From NCBI GenBank assembly GCA_902761375.1, contig CACWKB010000006.1, positions 1-42,353 of the forward strand: a DNA stretch of 42,353 nucleotides, given 5' to 3'. Source of the DNA: an uncultured Ruminococcus sp. Lineage in GTDB: Bacteria; Bacillota; Clostridia; Oscillospirales; Acutalibacteraceae. Under the pieces are notes generated by a model, which saw only the letters and a list, made by a program, of their open reading frames with translations, made no database searches and was not told the DNA's origin. The position numbers were made by a program, and so were the translations under genes. How positions within the stretch are numbered: the stretch's first letter is position 1; every line of letters starts with the position of its first letter. This document shows, in pieces, positions 24,812-32,105 of the stretch.

Positions 24812-25411
24812 TCATGTCCGGGTTAAGCCGCCTGCTTTTTTTCTGACGCGCTGAAGCGCGTTGTCAACGGATTTCTCGCTCACACCGAGCCTGCGCGCGA
24901 TCTCGCCGTAGCCGAGTCCCTCGGCGTAAAGCATGAGCACCTCGTACTCGCGCTTTGAGAGAAGCACGCGCAGCTTATCAAGCACGAGCCTGAGCCGCTC
25001 ATGCATCATGACAAGCTCCTCGGGAGAGCCCGAGATATCCTCAACGTCGTGTTCCAGATCGTCGAGCCCGACCAGCGCCGAGGACGGCACCGCCTTTTGA
25101 GTCCTGTCGGCGCGCACGACCGAGATCAGCCTGCGCTCCACGACGACCGAAACATAGTTTTTTAAGCTCATTCCTTTTTCAGGGCGAAAAGACGCGACGG
25201 CGCGCATCAATGCAAGCAGCCCTTCCTGCACAAAATCATTGTGCTCATAGCCTTTTGCGGAGAACTTCCTCGCTATGGCTCCGATAATACCCAAATACCG
25301 CAGAGCCAGCTCGTCAAACGCGGCGTTGTCGCCGTTTTGATAGCGCAGTGCAAGCTCGTTGTCCGCCAGAGTGGAATAACCCCCATGTTTGTACAAAAAT
25401 CCACCCCGCAT
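24812..25411 (-). CDS. sigH: sigma-70 family factor, SigH (Spo0H)-like
   Basis: A 199-residue sigma factor. Region 2 has DFVQEGLLALMRAVASFRP, the core-binding and -10 reading part of SigH-type factors; region 4 has the helix-turn-helix GYGEIARRLGVSEKSVDNALQRVRKK. The length fits the sigma-H group, which in Bacillus and Clostridium controls entry into sporulation and competence. The start is uncertain: ATG 25411 has no ribosome site, whereas an in-frame TTG (25396-25394) is preceded by GGGGTGG. It is divergent from comM. Confidence 0.85.
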   Translation of the reverse strand: MRGGFLYKHGGYSTLADNELALRYQNGDNAAFDELALRYLGIIGAIARKFSAKGYEHNDFVQEGLLALMRAVASFRPEKGMSLKNYVSVVVERRLISVVRADRTQKAVPSSALVGLDDLEHDVEDISGSPEELVMMHERLRLVLDKLRVLLSKREYEVLMLYAEGLGYGEIARRLGVSEKSVDNALQRVRKKAGGLTRT

Positions 25412-25440
25412 AACAGTTATAATAATAATTATATAGTTGT

Positions 25441-25469
25441 ATGATATAATATTTTGCGAAAGATGTCAA
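25441..25469 (-). promoter_or_regulatory. promoter of the sigH-like gene
   Basis: On the minus strand TTGACA (25464-25469) and TATCAT (25441-25446) are 17 nt apart, giving an AT-rich leader of about 25 nt before ATG 25411. Confidence 0.75.
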
Positions 25470-25552
25470 CAGCTATTTGTGTTTTTTGTAGTTTTGCAAA
25501 AATATTTCAGTGATTTTTATTCAATTTAAATACAGATTGTCAAATATTATTC

Positions 25553-25581
25553 TTGTATACGGGCCACAATTGTGCTACAAT
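25553..25581 (+). promoter_or_regulatory. promoter of comM
   Basis: TTGTAT (25553-25558) and TACAAT (25576-25581) are 17 nt apart on the plus strand, about 55 nt before the comM start. The -10 lies inside a palindrome. Confidence 0.65.
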
Positions 25582-25586
25582 TGTAG
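25565..25586. promoter_or_regulatory. tandem palindromes over the comM -10, candidate operator
   Basis: CACAATTGTG (25565-25574) and CTACAATTGTAG (25575-25586) are perfect palindromes placed end to end. The second contains TACA-N2-TGTA, the core of BlaI/MecI- and CopY-type operators; the first is a CACA-N2-TGTG variant. They cover the spacer and the -10, so a bound protein should block transcription. The regulator is not in this window. Confidence 0.5.
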
Positions 25587-25638
25587 AAAAGGGTCAGTTT
25601 CTTTAGTATCCCTGATTTTCCGGAAAGGACGGATACGT

Positions 25639-27174
25639 ATGGTAATAAGCTGCACAAGCTTCGGAATACACGGAATCGACGGCTACAAGGTCGAGGTCGA
25701 GACAGCCTCGCACAACGGTATGCCTCAGATGGATCTGGTGGGGCTGCCCGACACGTCGGTCAAGGAGAGCCGCGAGCGCGTAAAGAGCGCGATGAAAAAC
25801 AGCGGCTTTTCGCTGATGGCGGCGCACTTCGTCACAAATCTCGCGCCCGCCGACATCAAAAAGGAGGGGCCGATCTATGACCTGCCGATCACCGTCACCC
25901 TGCTTGCGCTCAACGGCTTCATCCGCAGGCCGTTCGACGACGCGGGGTTCATCGGCGAGCTGTCGCTGAGCGGAGACCTGCGCAGGATCAACGGCGCGCT
26001 GCCGATGACGATCAAGGCGCGCGAGCTCGGGCTCAGGCGCATCTTCGTGCCCTTCGCAAACGCCAACGAAGCCGCCGTTGTGGACGGGATCGAGGTATAC
26101 GCCGTCCAAAACATCGCGCAGCTCGTCGCCGCGCTCAACGACGACATCGGGCTCGAGCCCGTCATGCCCGAAAACGCCGAAAGGCACAGGGTCCCCGATT
26201 TTCAGCCCGATTTTTCTCAGGTCAAGGGGCAGTACGAGGCTAAGCGCGCGCTGGAGATCGCCGCCGCGGGCGGTCACAACATACTGCTGATCGGTCCTCC
26301 CGGCTCGGGCAAGAGTATGCTCGCCAAGCGCCTGCCGTCCATTCTGCCGGACATGACCTTTGACGAGATGATAGAGTCCACCAAGATACATTCGATAGCA
26401 GGCAAGCTCCGCGGCGACGGACTTATCAGGCAGCGGCCGTTCCGCGCTCCGCACCACGGCGTCACGCCGGTCGGTCTCGGAGGCGGCGGCACCGGAAGCA
26501 TAAAGCCCGGCGAGGTCTCGCTGGCTCACCACGGCGTGCTCTTCCTCGACGAGCTGCCCGAATTCTCGCGCACCGCGCTCGAGGTGCTGCGCCAGCCGAT
26601 CGAAAACGGCGAGATCACGATCAGCCGCGCAGGGATGACCTGCACCTATCCCTGCTCGATCATGGTGGTAGCGGCGATGAATCCCTGTCCCTGCGGCTAC
26701 TTCGGCGACGACACCCACCGCTGCACCTGCACCGAGCAGAGCATCAGGCGCTATCTCGGCAGGATCTCGGGTCCTCTGCTCGACCGCTTCGATATCCACG
26801 TCGAGGTGCCGCCGGTGAAATTCGACGAGCTTCGCGGCGACGAGAGGGGCGAGCCGTCCGCCGAGATCAGGGAGCGCGTGAACTCCGCGCGCGAACGCCA
26901 GCGCCTGCGCTTCGAGGGAAGCTCAGCTACCTGCAACGCCAAGATCAACCCGGAGCAGTTCGAGCGGTTCTGTCTGATAGACAGCGAGGCTGAGGAAACC
27001 CTGCGCGAGGCGTTCGAGCACCTCGGGATGACCGCCAGAGCCTACGACCGCGTGCTGAAGGTGGCGCGCACCATAGCCGACCTCGACGACTCCGAGATCA
27101 TCAGGGCAAGGCACGTCCTTGAAGCGGTGCAGTACCGCAGCCTCGACAGAAAATACTGGGCGAGGAATGTATGA
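25639..27174 (+). CDS. comM: YifB/ComM family Mg-chelatase-like AAA+ ATPase
   Basis: A 511-residue protein. The N-terminal domain of ribosomal S5/Lon-protease-like fold (about 1-180: GLPDTSVKESRERVKSAMKN) is followed by the AAA+ domain with Walker A GPPGSGKSMLAKRL and Walker B LFLDELPEF. A cysteine-containing loop NPCPCGYFGDDTHRCTC and a C-terminal Mg_chelatase-C domain complete the family layout. ComM is a hexameric branch-migration helicase used in natural transformation; YifB relatives are also found in non-competent species. AAAGGA lies 9 nt before the ATG. The gene is divergent from the sigH-like gene. Confidence 0.94.
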   Translation: MVISCTSFGIHGIDGYKVEVETASHNGMPQMDLVGLPDTSVKESRERVKSAMKNSGFSLMAAHFVTNLAPADIKKEGPIYDLPITVTLLALNGFIRRPFDDAGFIGELSLSGDLRRINGALPMTIKARELGLRRIFVPFANANEAAVVDGIEVYAVQNIAQLVAALNDDIGLEPVMPENAERHRVPDFQPDFSQVKGQYEAKRALEIAAAGGHNILLIGPPGSGKSMLAKRLPSILPDMTFDEMIESTKIHSIAGKLRGDGLIRQRPFRAPHHGVTPVGLGGGGTGSIKPGEVSLAHHGVLFLDELPEFSRTALEVLRQPIENGEITISRAGMTCTYPCSIMVVAAMNPCPCGYFGDDTHRCTCTEQSIRRYLGRISGPLLDRFDIHVEVPPVKFDELRGDERGEPSAEIRERVNSARERQRLRFEGSSATCNAKINPEQFERFCLIDSEAEETLREAFEHLGMTARAYDRVLKVARTIADLDDSEIIRARHVLEAVQYRSLDRKYWARNV

Positions 27175-27218
27175 CGCCGCCTCTTAAAATCTCTTGATCC
27201 CCATAATTGAAATAAATG

Positions 27219-27246
27219 TTTACAATCCTGTTTTTTATGGTATAAT
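27219..27246 (+). promoter_or_regulatory. promoter of the YgiT-like gene
   Basis: TTTACA (27219-27224) and TATAAT (27241-27246) with a 16-nt spacer lie about 40 nt before the next start codon. The transcript may continue into the DUF1858, trmK and Nif3 genes. Confidence 0.75.
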
Positions 27247-27285
27247 AAACGGAGAAAAGGTTTATCTTTTCAAGGAGCATAAATC

Positions 27286-27519
27286 ATGACCTGTTATGCG
27301 TGCAATTATGAATTGACTCAAAGTACCGCAACATATTTTGCCGGCTTAAAAAGCTGCATGGTTATAATTAAAAATGTTCCGTGCCTTGAGTGCAAAAGAT
27401 GCGGTGAGGTTTTTTACAGTGATCCCGTTGCGGAACGTTTGGATGAAATCATCGCTCAGGTTAAAAAGCTTGTAACCGAAACAGCGGTTGTGGAATACAC
27501 CGATAGTCAGGCTGCATAA
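27286..27519 (+). CDS. YgiT/MqsA-type zinc-finger protein
   Basis: A 77-residue protein with two CxxC motifs (CYAC at 3-6 and CKRC at 36-39) and the segment VPCLECKRCGEVFYSDPVAERLDEI, which matches the YgiT zinc-finger family, the N-terminal part of MqsA-like antitoxins. Members are usually paired with a small toxin such as a DUF4258 protein. No toxin gene is adjacent: upstream is comM and downstream a DUF1858 gene. It has no C-terminal helix-turn-helix. Its GC content is lower than its neighbours. AAGGAG precedes the ATG. Confidence 0.85.
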   Translation: MTCYACNYELTQSTATYFAGLKSCMVIIKNVPCLECKRCGEVFYSDPVAERLDEIIAQVKKLVTETAVVEYTDSQAA

Positions 27520-27546
27520 TAAAATTTTCACACGGAGGAATCACAC

Positions 27547-27741
27547 ATGGAAATCACAAAGAATTCTATCATCGGCGACGTACTTGACAAGCACCCCGAG
27601 ACTGCCGAGCTGTTTTTCAGCATCGGTATGCACTGCCTCGGCTGCCCCGCTTCGCGCGGAGAGACCATCGAGGAGGCGTGCATGGTTCACGGAGCCGACG
27701 CCGACGCTCTGGTCGACGCTCTTAACAAGGCGACAGCGTGA
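27547..27741 (+). CDS. DUF1858 domain protein
   Basis: A 64-residue protein with the helical DUF1858 domain. The segment ELFFSIGMHCLGCPASRGETIEEA contains the conserved CLGC pair, thought to form a redox-active disulfide; related domains occur in ScdA/RIC-type iron-repair proteins and with hybrid cluster proteins. GGAGG supports the ATG. Its stop overlaps the GTG start of trmK, so the two are coupled. Confidence 0.88.
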   Translation: MEITKNSIIGDVLDKHPETAELFFSIGMHCLGCPASRGETIEEACMVHGADADALVDALNKATA

Positions 27742-28400
27742 CGGCGCCGGACAAAAGACTAAGCCTGTGCGCGGAATTTGTCCGCCCGGGCGCAAGACTT
27801 GCTGACATTGGCACAGACCATGCGTATTTACCCGTGTGGCTGTGCCAAAACGGTATATGCCCCTCCGCGATAGCCGCCGACATCAACCCCGAGCCGCTGT
27901 CGCGCGGAGCGGCGACGATCGCCGCCGCCGGCATGGAGGGGCGCGTCACGGCAAGGCTCAGCGACGGCCTCGCCGCTGTGAGCGGCGACGAGGTCGACGA
28001 CATAGTTATCGCCGGAATGGGCGGCGAGCTGATAACGCGGATCATCGGCGCCTGCGCCTTTGCGCGCGATCCCGACAAGCGCTGGATCCTGCAGCCGATG
28101 ACAAAGAGCGAGGCGCTGATCAGGTGGCTCTCGGAGAACGGCTACGGCATACTGAGGCAGGACTGCTGCGTCGCCGCCGGCAAGTGCTACACCGTGATCT
28201 GCGCCGCATACATGAATAAACCGAACAACAGCGACGAGCTCTACCCGTATTTGGGCGAGCTTTCGCCGCGTAACAATAAGACGCATCTCCGCTTTGTCGA
28301 GGGTCACATCGACCGACTTTCCAAGATGGCAAGAGGGGACGCGCGCTTTGCTGTGCTTGCCGAAAGGCTAAAGGAGGCTTGCTGTGACGACCGCCGGTAA
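27738..28400 (+). CDS. trmK: tRNA (adenine22-N1)-methyltransferase TrmK
   Basis: A 220-residue class I methyltransferase that modifies A22 in the D-loop of tRNA. The SAM motif is ADIGTDHAYLPVWL; the Asp in AADINPEPL and the catalytic-side motif IAGMGGELI match the TrmK/YqfN family, as does QPMTKSEALIRWL. The GTG start overlaps the preceding stop by 4 bases. It is followed by and overlaps the Nif3-family gene; that pair is conserved in Firmicutes. Confidence 0.92.
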   Translation: MTAPDKRLSLCAEFVRPGARLADIGTDHAYLPVWLCQNGICPSAIAADINPEPLSRGAATIAAAGMEGRVTARLSDGLAAVSGDEVDDIVIAGMGGELITRIIGACAFARDPDKRWILQPMTKSEALIRWLSENGYGILRQDCCVAAGKCYTVICAAYMNKPNNSDELYPYLGELSPRNNKTHLRFVEGHIDRLSKMARGDARFAVLAERLKEACCDDRR

Positions 28401-29142
28401 AATACTTGAATGGTTCGAGAACTTCGCTCCGCTCGACTCGGCGATGGACTTTGACAACGTGGGACTGCTGGTCGGCGACGGAAACGCGCCGGTCGCGTCC
28501 GCGCTGCTCGCGCTCGATATCACCCCTTCGGTGGTCGAGGAGGCTGAGCGGCTCGGCTGCGAACTGATAATCAGCCATCATCCCGTGATATTCAGCCCGC
28601 TAAAGCGCGTCGATTCGCGCTCCGTGCCCTATATGCTCGCGCAGCGCGGCATAGCCGCCGTCTGTATGCACACCAACCTCGACCTCTCCGAGAGCTTCGG
28701 GGTCAACACCTGTCTCGCCAAGGCGGTCGGCGTGCGCGAGCCCCAAAAATCGCCGCTCGGAGAATGCCTGTTCATCGGAGAGCTCGAGCACGCGATTGGC
28801 ATAGCCGAATTCGCGCTCACGGTCAAAAACGCGCTCGGCTGCGAGGGTCTGCGCTATACGAACGCAAAGCCGACGGTCAGGGTCGTCGCGGTGTCCTCCG
28901 GCGCGGGCGGCAGCGAGATCTACGCCGCCGCCGAAGCGGGCGCGGACGTTTTGGTGACGGGCGAGATCAAGCACCACGAGCTGAATTTCGCAAATGAAGC
29001 CGGGGTCAGCGTGATCGACGCGGGGCATTTCAAAAGTGAAGACATTGTCATTTCTCCGCTGCAAAAATACCTCAGCGCCGCATTTCCCGACACTAAATTT
29101 ACAAAATCGTCAACATACGGCGATAGAATTAAATATATTTAA
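28384..29142 (+). CDS. Nif3-like dinuclear metal-centre protein
   Basis: A 252-residue member of the Nif3/DUF34 family. The metal-ligand motifs are present: LIISHHPVIF (His pair), HTNLD and the C-terminal DAGHFKSED. The family forms toroidal hexamers with two metals per subunit; a GTP cyclohydrolase I type 2-like activity has been discussed but the function is unsettled. The GTG start overlaps trmK by 17 nt. Confidence 0.92.
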   Translation: MTTAGKILEWFENFAPLDSAMDFDNVGLLVGDGNAPVASALLALDITPSVVEEAERLGCELIISHHPVIFSPLKRVDSRSVPYMLAQRGIAAVCMHTNLDLSESFGVNTCLAKAVGVREPQKSPLGECLFIGELEHAIGIAEFALTVKNALGCEGLRYTNAKPTVRVVAVSSGAGGSEIYAAAEAGADVLVTGEIKHHELNFANEAGVSVIDAGHFKSEDIVISPLQKYLSAAFPDTKFTKSSTYGDRIKYI

Positions 29143-29143
29143 A

Positions 29144-29178
29144 AAATCATTGCAAAGCTTGTAATGATTTGGTATAAT
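29144..29178 (+). promoter_or_regulatory. promoter of trmB embedded in an inverted repeat
   Basis: TTGCAA (29150-29155) and TATAAT (29173-29178) are 17 nt apart. The same DNA carries an inverted repeat, AAATCATT/AATGATTT (29144-29151/29163-29170), that could fold as a weak terminator for the upstream gene or be an operator. Confidence 0.65.
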
Positions 29179-29203
29179 AAATAGGATAAGGACTGATTAC
29201 TTA

Positions 29204-29872
29204 ATGAGGATCAGAAAAAAGAAATGGGCTGCGCCCGAGCTGAGCGTCTGCGACTTTTTCATCAAGAACCCCGAGGAGCACCGCGGCCGCTGGCGCGAAG
29301 CGTTCAAAAAGGCTCAGCCGCTGCACCTCGAGATCGGCTGCGGCAAGGGCGGCTTTGCCGGACAGCTCGCGCTGAAGCGCCCCGACGTCAACCTCTTGGC
29401 GGTCGACATCAAGCTCGATATGCTCGGCGTGGGCAGGCGCACCATCGTAAAGCTCTTTGACGAGAGCGGCAAGGGCGCGGACAGCATCGACAACGTGCTG
29501 CTGGTCTGCTACAACGTGGAGCAGCTCGACAGGATAATAGCGCCCGAGGACAGGATCGAGCGGATGTACATCAACTTCTGCAATCCGTGGCCGAGAGACC
29601 GCCACAAAAAACGCCGCCTGACCTATCCGCGCAAGCTCGAGATGTACAAGTCCTTCCTGACTCCCGACGCCGAGATCCGCTTCAAGACCGACGACGACGG
29701 GCTGTTCGAGGAGAGCGTGGAGTATTTTGAGCAGAGCGGCTACGAGATCACCTATATCACGCGCGACCTTCACAACAGCGACGTGACCGACAACCTGATG
29801 ACCGAGCACGAAAAGATGTTCTCGGATGAGGGTATCCCGATCAAATACCTGATCGCAAGACAGAAATCATAA
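29204..29872 (+). CDS. trmB: tRNA (guanine46-N7)-methyltransferase TrmB
   Basis: A 222-residue methyltransferase that makes m7G46 in the variable loop of tRNA. The SAM-binding motif is LEIGCGKGGF; INFCNPWPRDRHKKRRL is the family-specific segment that includes the PWP(K/R)xRHxKRR motif. The C-terminus (MTEHEKMFSDEGIPIKYL) is also standard. It has its own promoter. It precedes a lipoprotein gene by 26 nt. Confidence 0.95.
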   Translation: MRIRKKKWAAPELSVCDFFIKNPEEHRGRWREAFKKAQPLHLEIGCGKGGFAGQLALKRPDVNLLAVDIKLDMLGVGRRTIVKLFDESGKGADSIDNVLLVCYNVEQLDRIIAPEDRIERMYINFCNPWPRDRHKKRRLTYPRKLEMYKSFLTPDAEIRFKTDDDGLFEESVEYFEQSGYEITYITRDLHNSDVTDNLMTEHEKMFSDEGIPIKYLIARQKS

Positions 29873-29898
29873 TAATACAGAGCAAAAGGAGGAGGAGC

Positions 29899-31230
29899 AT
29901 GAAGTCAAAAATCATTGCTGCGGCTGTATGCGCGGTATTGCTGCTGACGCTCGGCGGCTGCGACTTTTCCGACCTCAGCTCCGAGACCATGCTGCGGCCG
30001 CCCAAGACGATGGGCGACGAGGCGGAGATCGAACAGCTCATCTCAGCCTCCGCCGAGGGAGATTACGTCCTAAAATACCCCAAGAGCGGCAGCTACCGCA
30101 GCGCTATCATAATGAAAGACCTCGACGGCGACGACGTTGACGAGGCGATCGCCTTCTTCCGCTCAAAGGACGCGGTCACCAGCCTGCATATGCTGGTGAT
30201 GTACGAGAGCGACGGTCACTGGCAGATCTCGGGCGACTTCGTCAACGAGAGCACCGACGTGGACTGCGTCGAGTTCTCGGATATCGACGAGGGCAGCTCG
30301 CTTGAGATCCTCGCGGGCTTCACCACCTACACCCCGAACGTCAGCTTCCTGACCTGCTACAGCTTCAACGGCTCGACCACCGGGTCGATCCAGTGCAGCC
30401 AGACCTACTCGAGCTTCTGCTGCGGAAACCTCGACGGCGAGGGCAAGAACGAGATCGTCACCCTGTCGCTTTACAACGCCGACAACGAGGCGCGCGCCTC
30501 GATGCTCGCCTACACCCCGTCCAAAAACGCGCTGTTCGTAAAGTCAAGCGTGGCGATGGATCCCAACGTGGTGCGCTACAAGAGCGTGGTATTCGCGGAT
30601 ATCGCCTCCGACGTCAAGGGCGTAGCCGTGGACGGCAGCCTCGCTACCGAGGAGGTCGAGACCCAGCTCATCTACTACAACAAGCAGCTCGCCACCCTGC
30701 GCAATCCGCTTTACCGCGAAAAGGAGAAGAATTACACGCTGCGTTCCTGCCCCGTGCTGTGCGCGGACGTGGACAACGAGCCGTCGATCGAGTTCCCGAG
30801 AGTCGAGAAGCTCCCGCACAAGGACTCCTCCGACGCTGCCGCCGTCGCGGACAAGCTGATCTGGTGCGGCTTCGACGTGACCAAGGAAGCTCCCGTTCCC
30901 AAGCTCAGCATGGCGTCAAACTACGCCTTCAACTACACGATCAAGATTCCGGCGAGCTGGGAAAACGGCAGCTACACCGCAATAAACAGCGAGGAAAAAA
31001 GCAGCATGACCCTGTGCGAGTGGTACCGCGACTCGCCGGGTCAGAGCCTGTTTGAGATAAAGGTGTTCGATTCGTCCGAATGGGAAAAGGGCAAGGGCAC
31101 CGACGATTTTAAGCTTATTTACCGTGACAACCGATACGCCTACAGCTACCGCAACTACTATCCCGACAGCGCGCTCGCGCTGAGCGACGACGACATCAAA
31201 AAGGCGTTTTCGATACTTAATACAAACTAA
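29899..31230 (+). CDS. secreted lipoprotein with repeat-like (VCBS/FG-GAP-like) domain
   Basis: A 443-residue lipoprotein. Signal peptide residues 1-18 end in the lipobox LTLGGC. The body contains acidic turns (KDLDGDDVDEAI, GNLDGEGKNEI) that resemble calcium-binding FG-GAP/VCBS turns of beta-propellers. A separate C-terminal domain follows from about residue 340. AGGAGGAG supports the ATG. It is 16 nt upstream of a response-regulator gene and in the same orientation as a sensor kinase, so it may be a sensory partner or a target of that system. No closer match is recognised. Confidence 0.87.
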   Translation: MKSKIIAAAVCAVLLLTLGGCDFSDLSSETMLRPPKTMGDEAEIEQLISASAEGDYVLKYPKSGSYRSAIIMKDLDGDDVDEAIAFFRSKDAVTSLHMLVMYESDGHWQISGDFVNESTDVDCVEFSDIDEGSSLEILAGFTTYTPNVSFLTCYSFNGSTTGSIQCSQTYSSFCCGNLDGEGKNEIVTLSLYNADNEARASMLAYTPSKNALFVKSSVAMDPNVVRYKSVVFADIASDVKGVAVDGSLATEEVETQLIYYNKQLATLRNPLYREKEKNYTLRSCPVLCADVDNEPSIEFPRVEKLPHKDSSDAAAVADKLIWCGFDVTKEAPVPKLSMASNYAFNYTIKIPASWENGSYTAINSEEKSSMTLCEWYRDSPGQSLFEIKVFDSSEWEKGKGTDDFKLIYRDNRYAYSYRNYYPDSALALSDDDIKKAFSILNTN

Positions 31231-31246
31231 AACGGAGGTTTTGAAG

Positions 31247-31954
31247 ATGAAAAAGATTCTTGTTTGCGAGGACGAGGCCGCTATCCGCGACTTTGTCGTG
31301 ATCAACCTTACCCGCGCAGGCTACGACGTGGTCGAGGCGGACTGCGGCGAGACCGCGCTGAAAAAATACGAGGAGAACGACGGCGACTTCGACATCGCTA
31401 TCCTCGACGTCATGATGCCCGGCATCGACGGCTTCCAGGTCTGCAAGGAGCTGAGAAACCGCAACGGCGGCATCGGGATCATCATGCTCTCCGCAAAGAC
31501 CCAGGAGATGGACAAGGTGACCGGACTTATGCTCGGCGCCGACGACTATGTGGCAAAGCCCTTCTCGCCCAGCGAGCTGCTCGCGCGCGTTGATTCGCTC
31601 TACCGCCGCGTCGCGCTTGCCCAGCAGAGAGCCGAGAACAACTTTAAGGAGGAGCTCAAGAGCGGCAACTTCATCCTCAACCTCAGAAACCGCGCTCTGC
31701 TCAAAAACGGCAAGATGATCGAGCTCACTCAGGTGGAGTTCCAGATCATGGAATACTTCTTCTCAAATCCCGGCGTCGCGCTTGACAGAATCGACATCCT
31801 CAACCATGTTTGGGGCGACGCGTATGTAGGCGAGGACAAGATCGTAGACGTAAACATCCGCAGACTCAGGATGAAGGTCGAGGACGAGCCCTCCAACCCC
31901 AAGCACATCATCACCGTCTGGGGCTTGGGCTACAAGTGGGACGCGGGAGAGTAA
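31247..31954 (+). CDS. OmpR/PhoB-family response regulator
   Basis: A 235-residue regulator. The receiver domain has the acidic pair EDE (8-10), the phosphorylation site Asp54 in ILDVMMPG, Ser in LSAKT and the Lys in KPFSPSE. The C-terminal winged helix (about 135-232) has the ELTQVEFQIMEYF and VDVNIRRLRMKV motifs. ATG 31247 is preferred over the in-frame TTG 31241 because GGAGG sits 8 nt before it. It is followed, after a repeat-rich spacer, by its likely sensor kinase. Confidence 0.95.
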   Translation: MKKILVCEDEAAIRDFVVINLTRAGYDVVEADCGETALKKYEENDGDFDIAILDVMMPGIDGFQVCKELRNRNGGIGIIMLSAKTQEMDKVTGLMLGADDYVAKPFSPSELLARVDSLYRRVALAQQRAENNFKEELKSGNFILNLRNRALLKNGKMIELTQVEFQIMEYFFSNPGVALDRIDILNHVWGDAYVGEDKIVDVNIRRLRMKVEDEPSNPKHIITVWGLGYKWDAGE

Positions 31955-32095
31955 GAGAAGCGAGAAGTGAGAAGCGAGAAGTGAGAACCTGAGGCATATG
32001 CACACCCGTCCGGCTACGGAGTCCGCCCGCAATTCTCCGTTTTCCATTCTCAATTTATAATTCTTCACTCTTCATTCTTAATTCTATAAAAGGGG
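31955..32095. repeat. degenerate repeat spacer between regulator and kinase
   Basis: GAGAAGCGAGAAGTGAGAAG-type iterations begin right after the stop codon. After a short GC-rich segment come TTCTCCGTTTTCCATTCTC and ATTCTTCACTCTTCATTC, near the complement of the same motif. It may have arisen by slippage and recopying. No promoter is evident. Confidence 0.6.
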
Positions 32096-32105
32096 GGTTA
32101 CGGCA

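Noticed and set aside
25603..26799. A 398-codon minus-strand frame opposite comM
   Set aside because: Antisense shadow of comM, with no recognisable motif.
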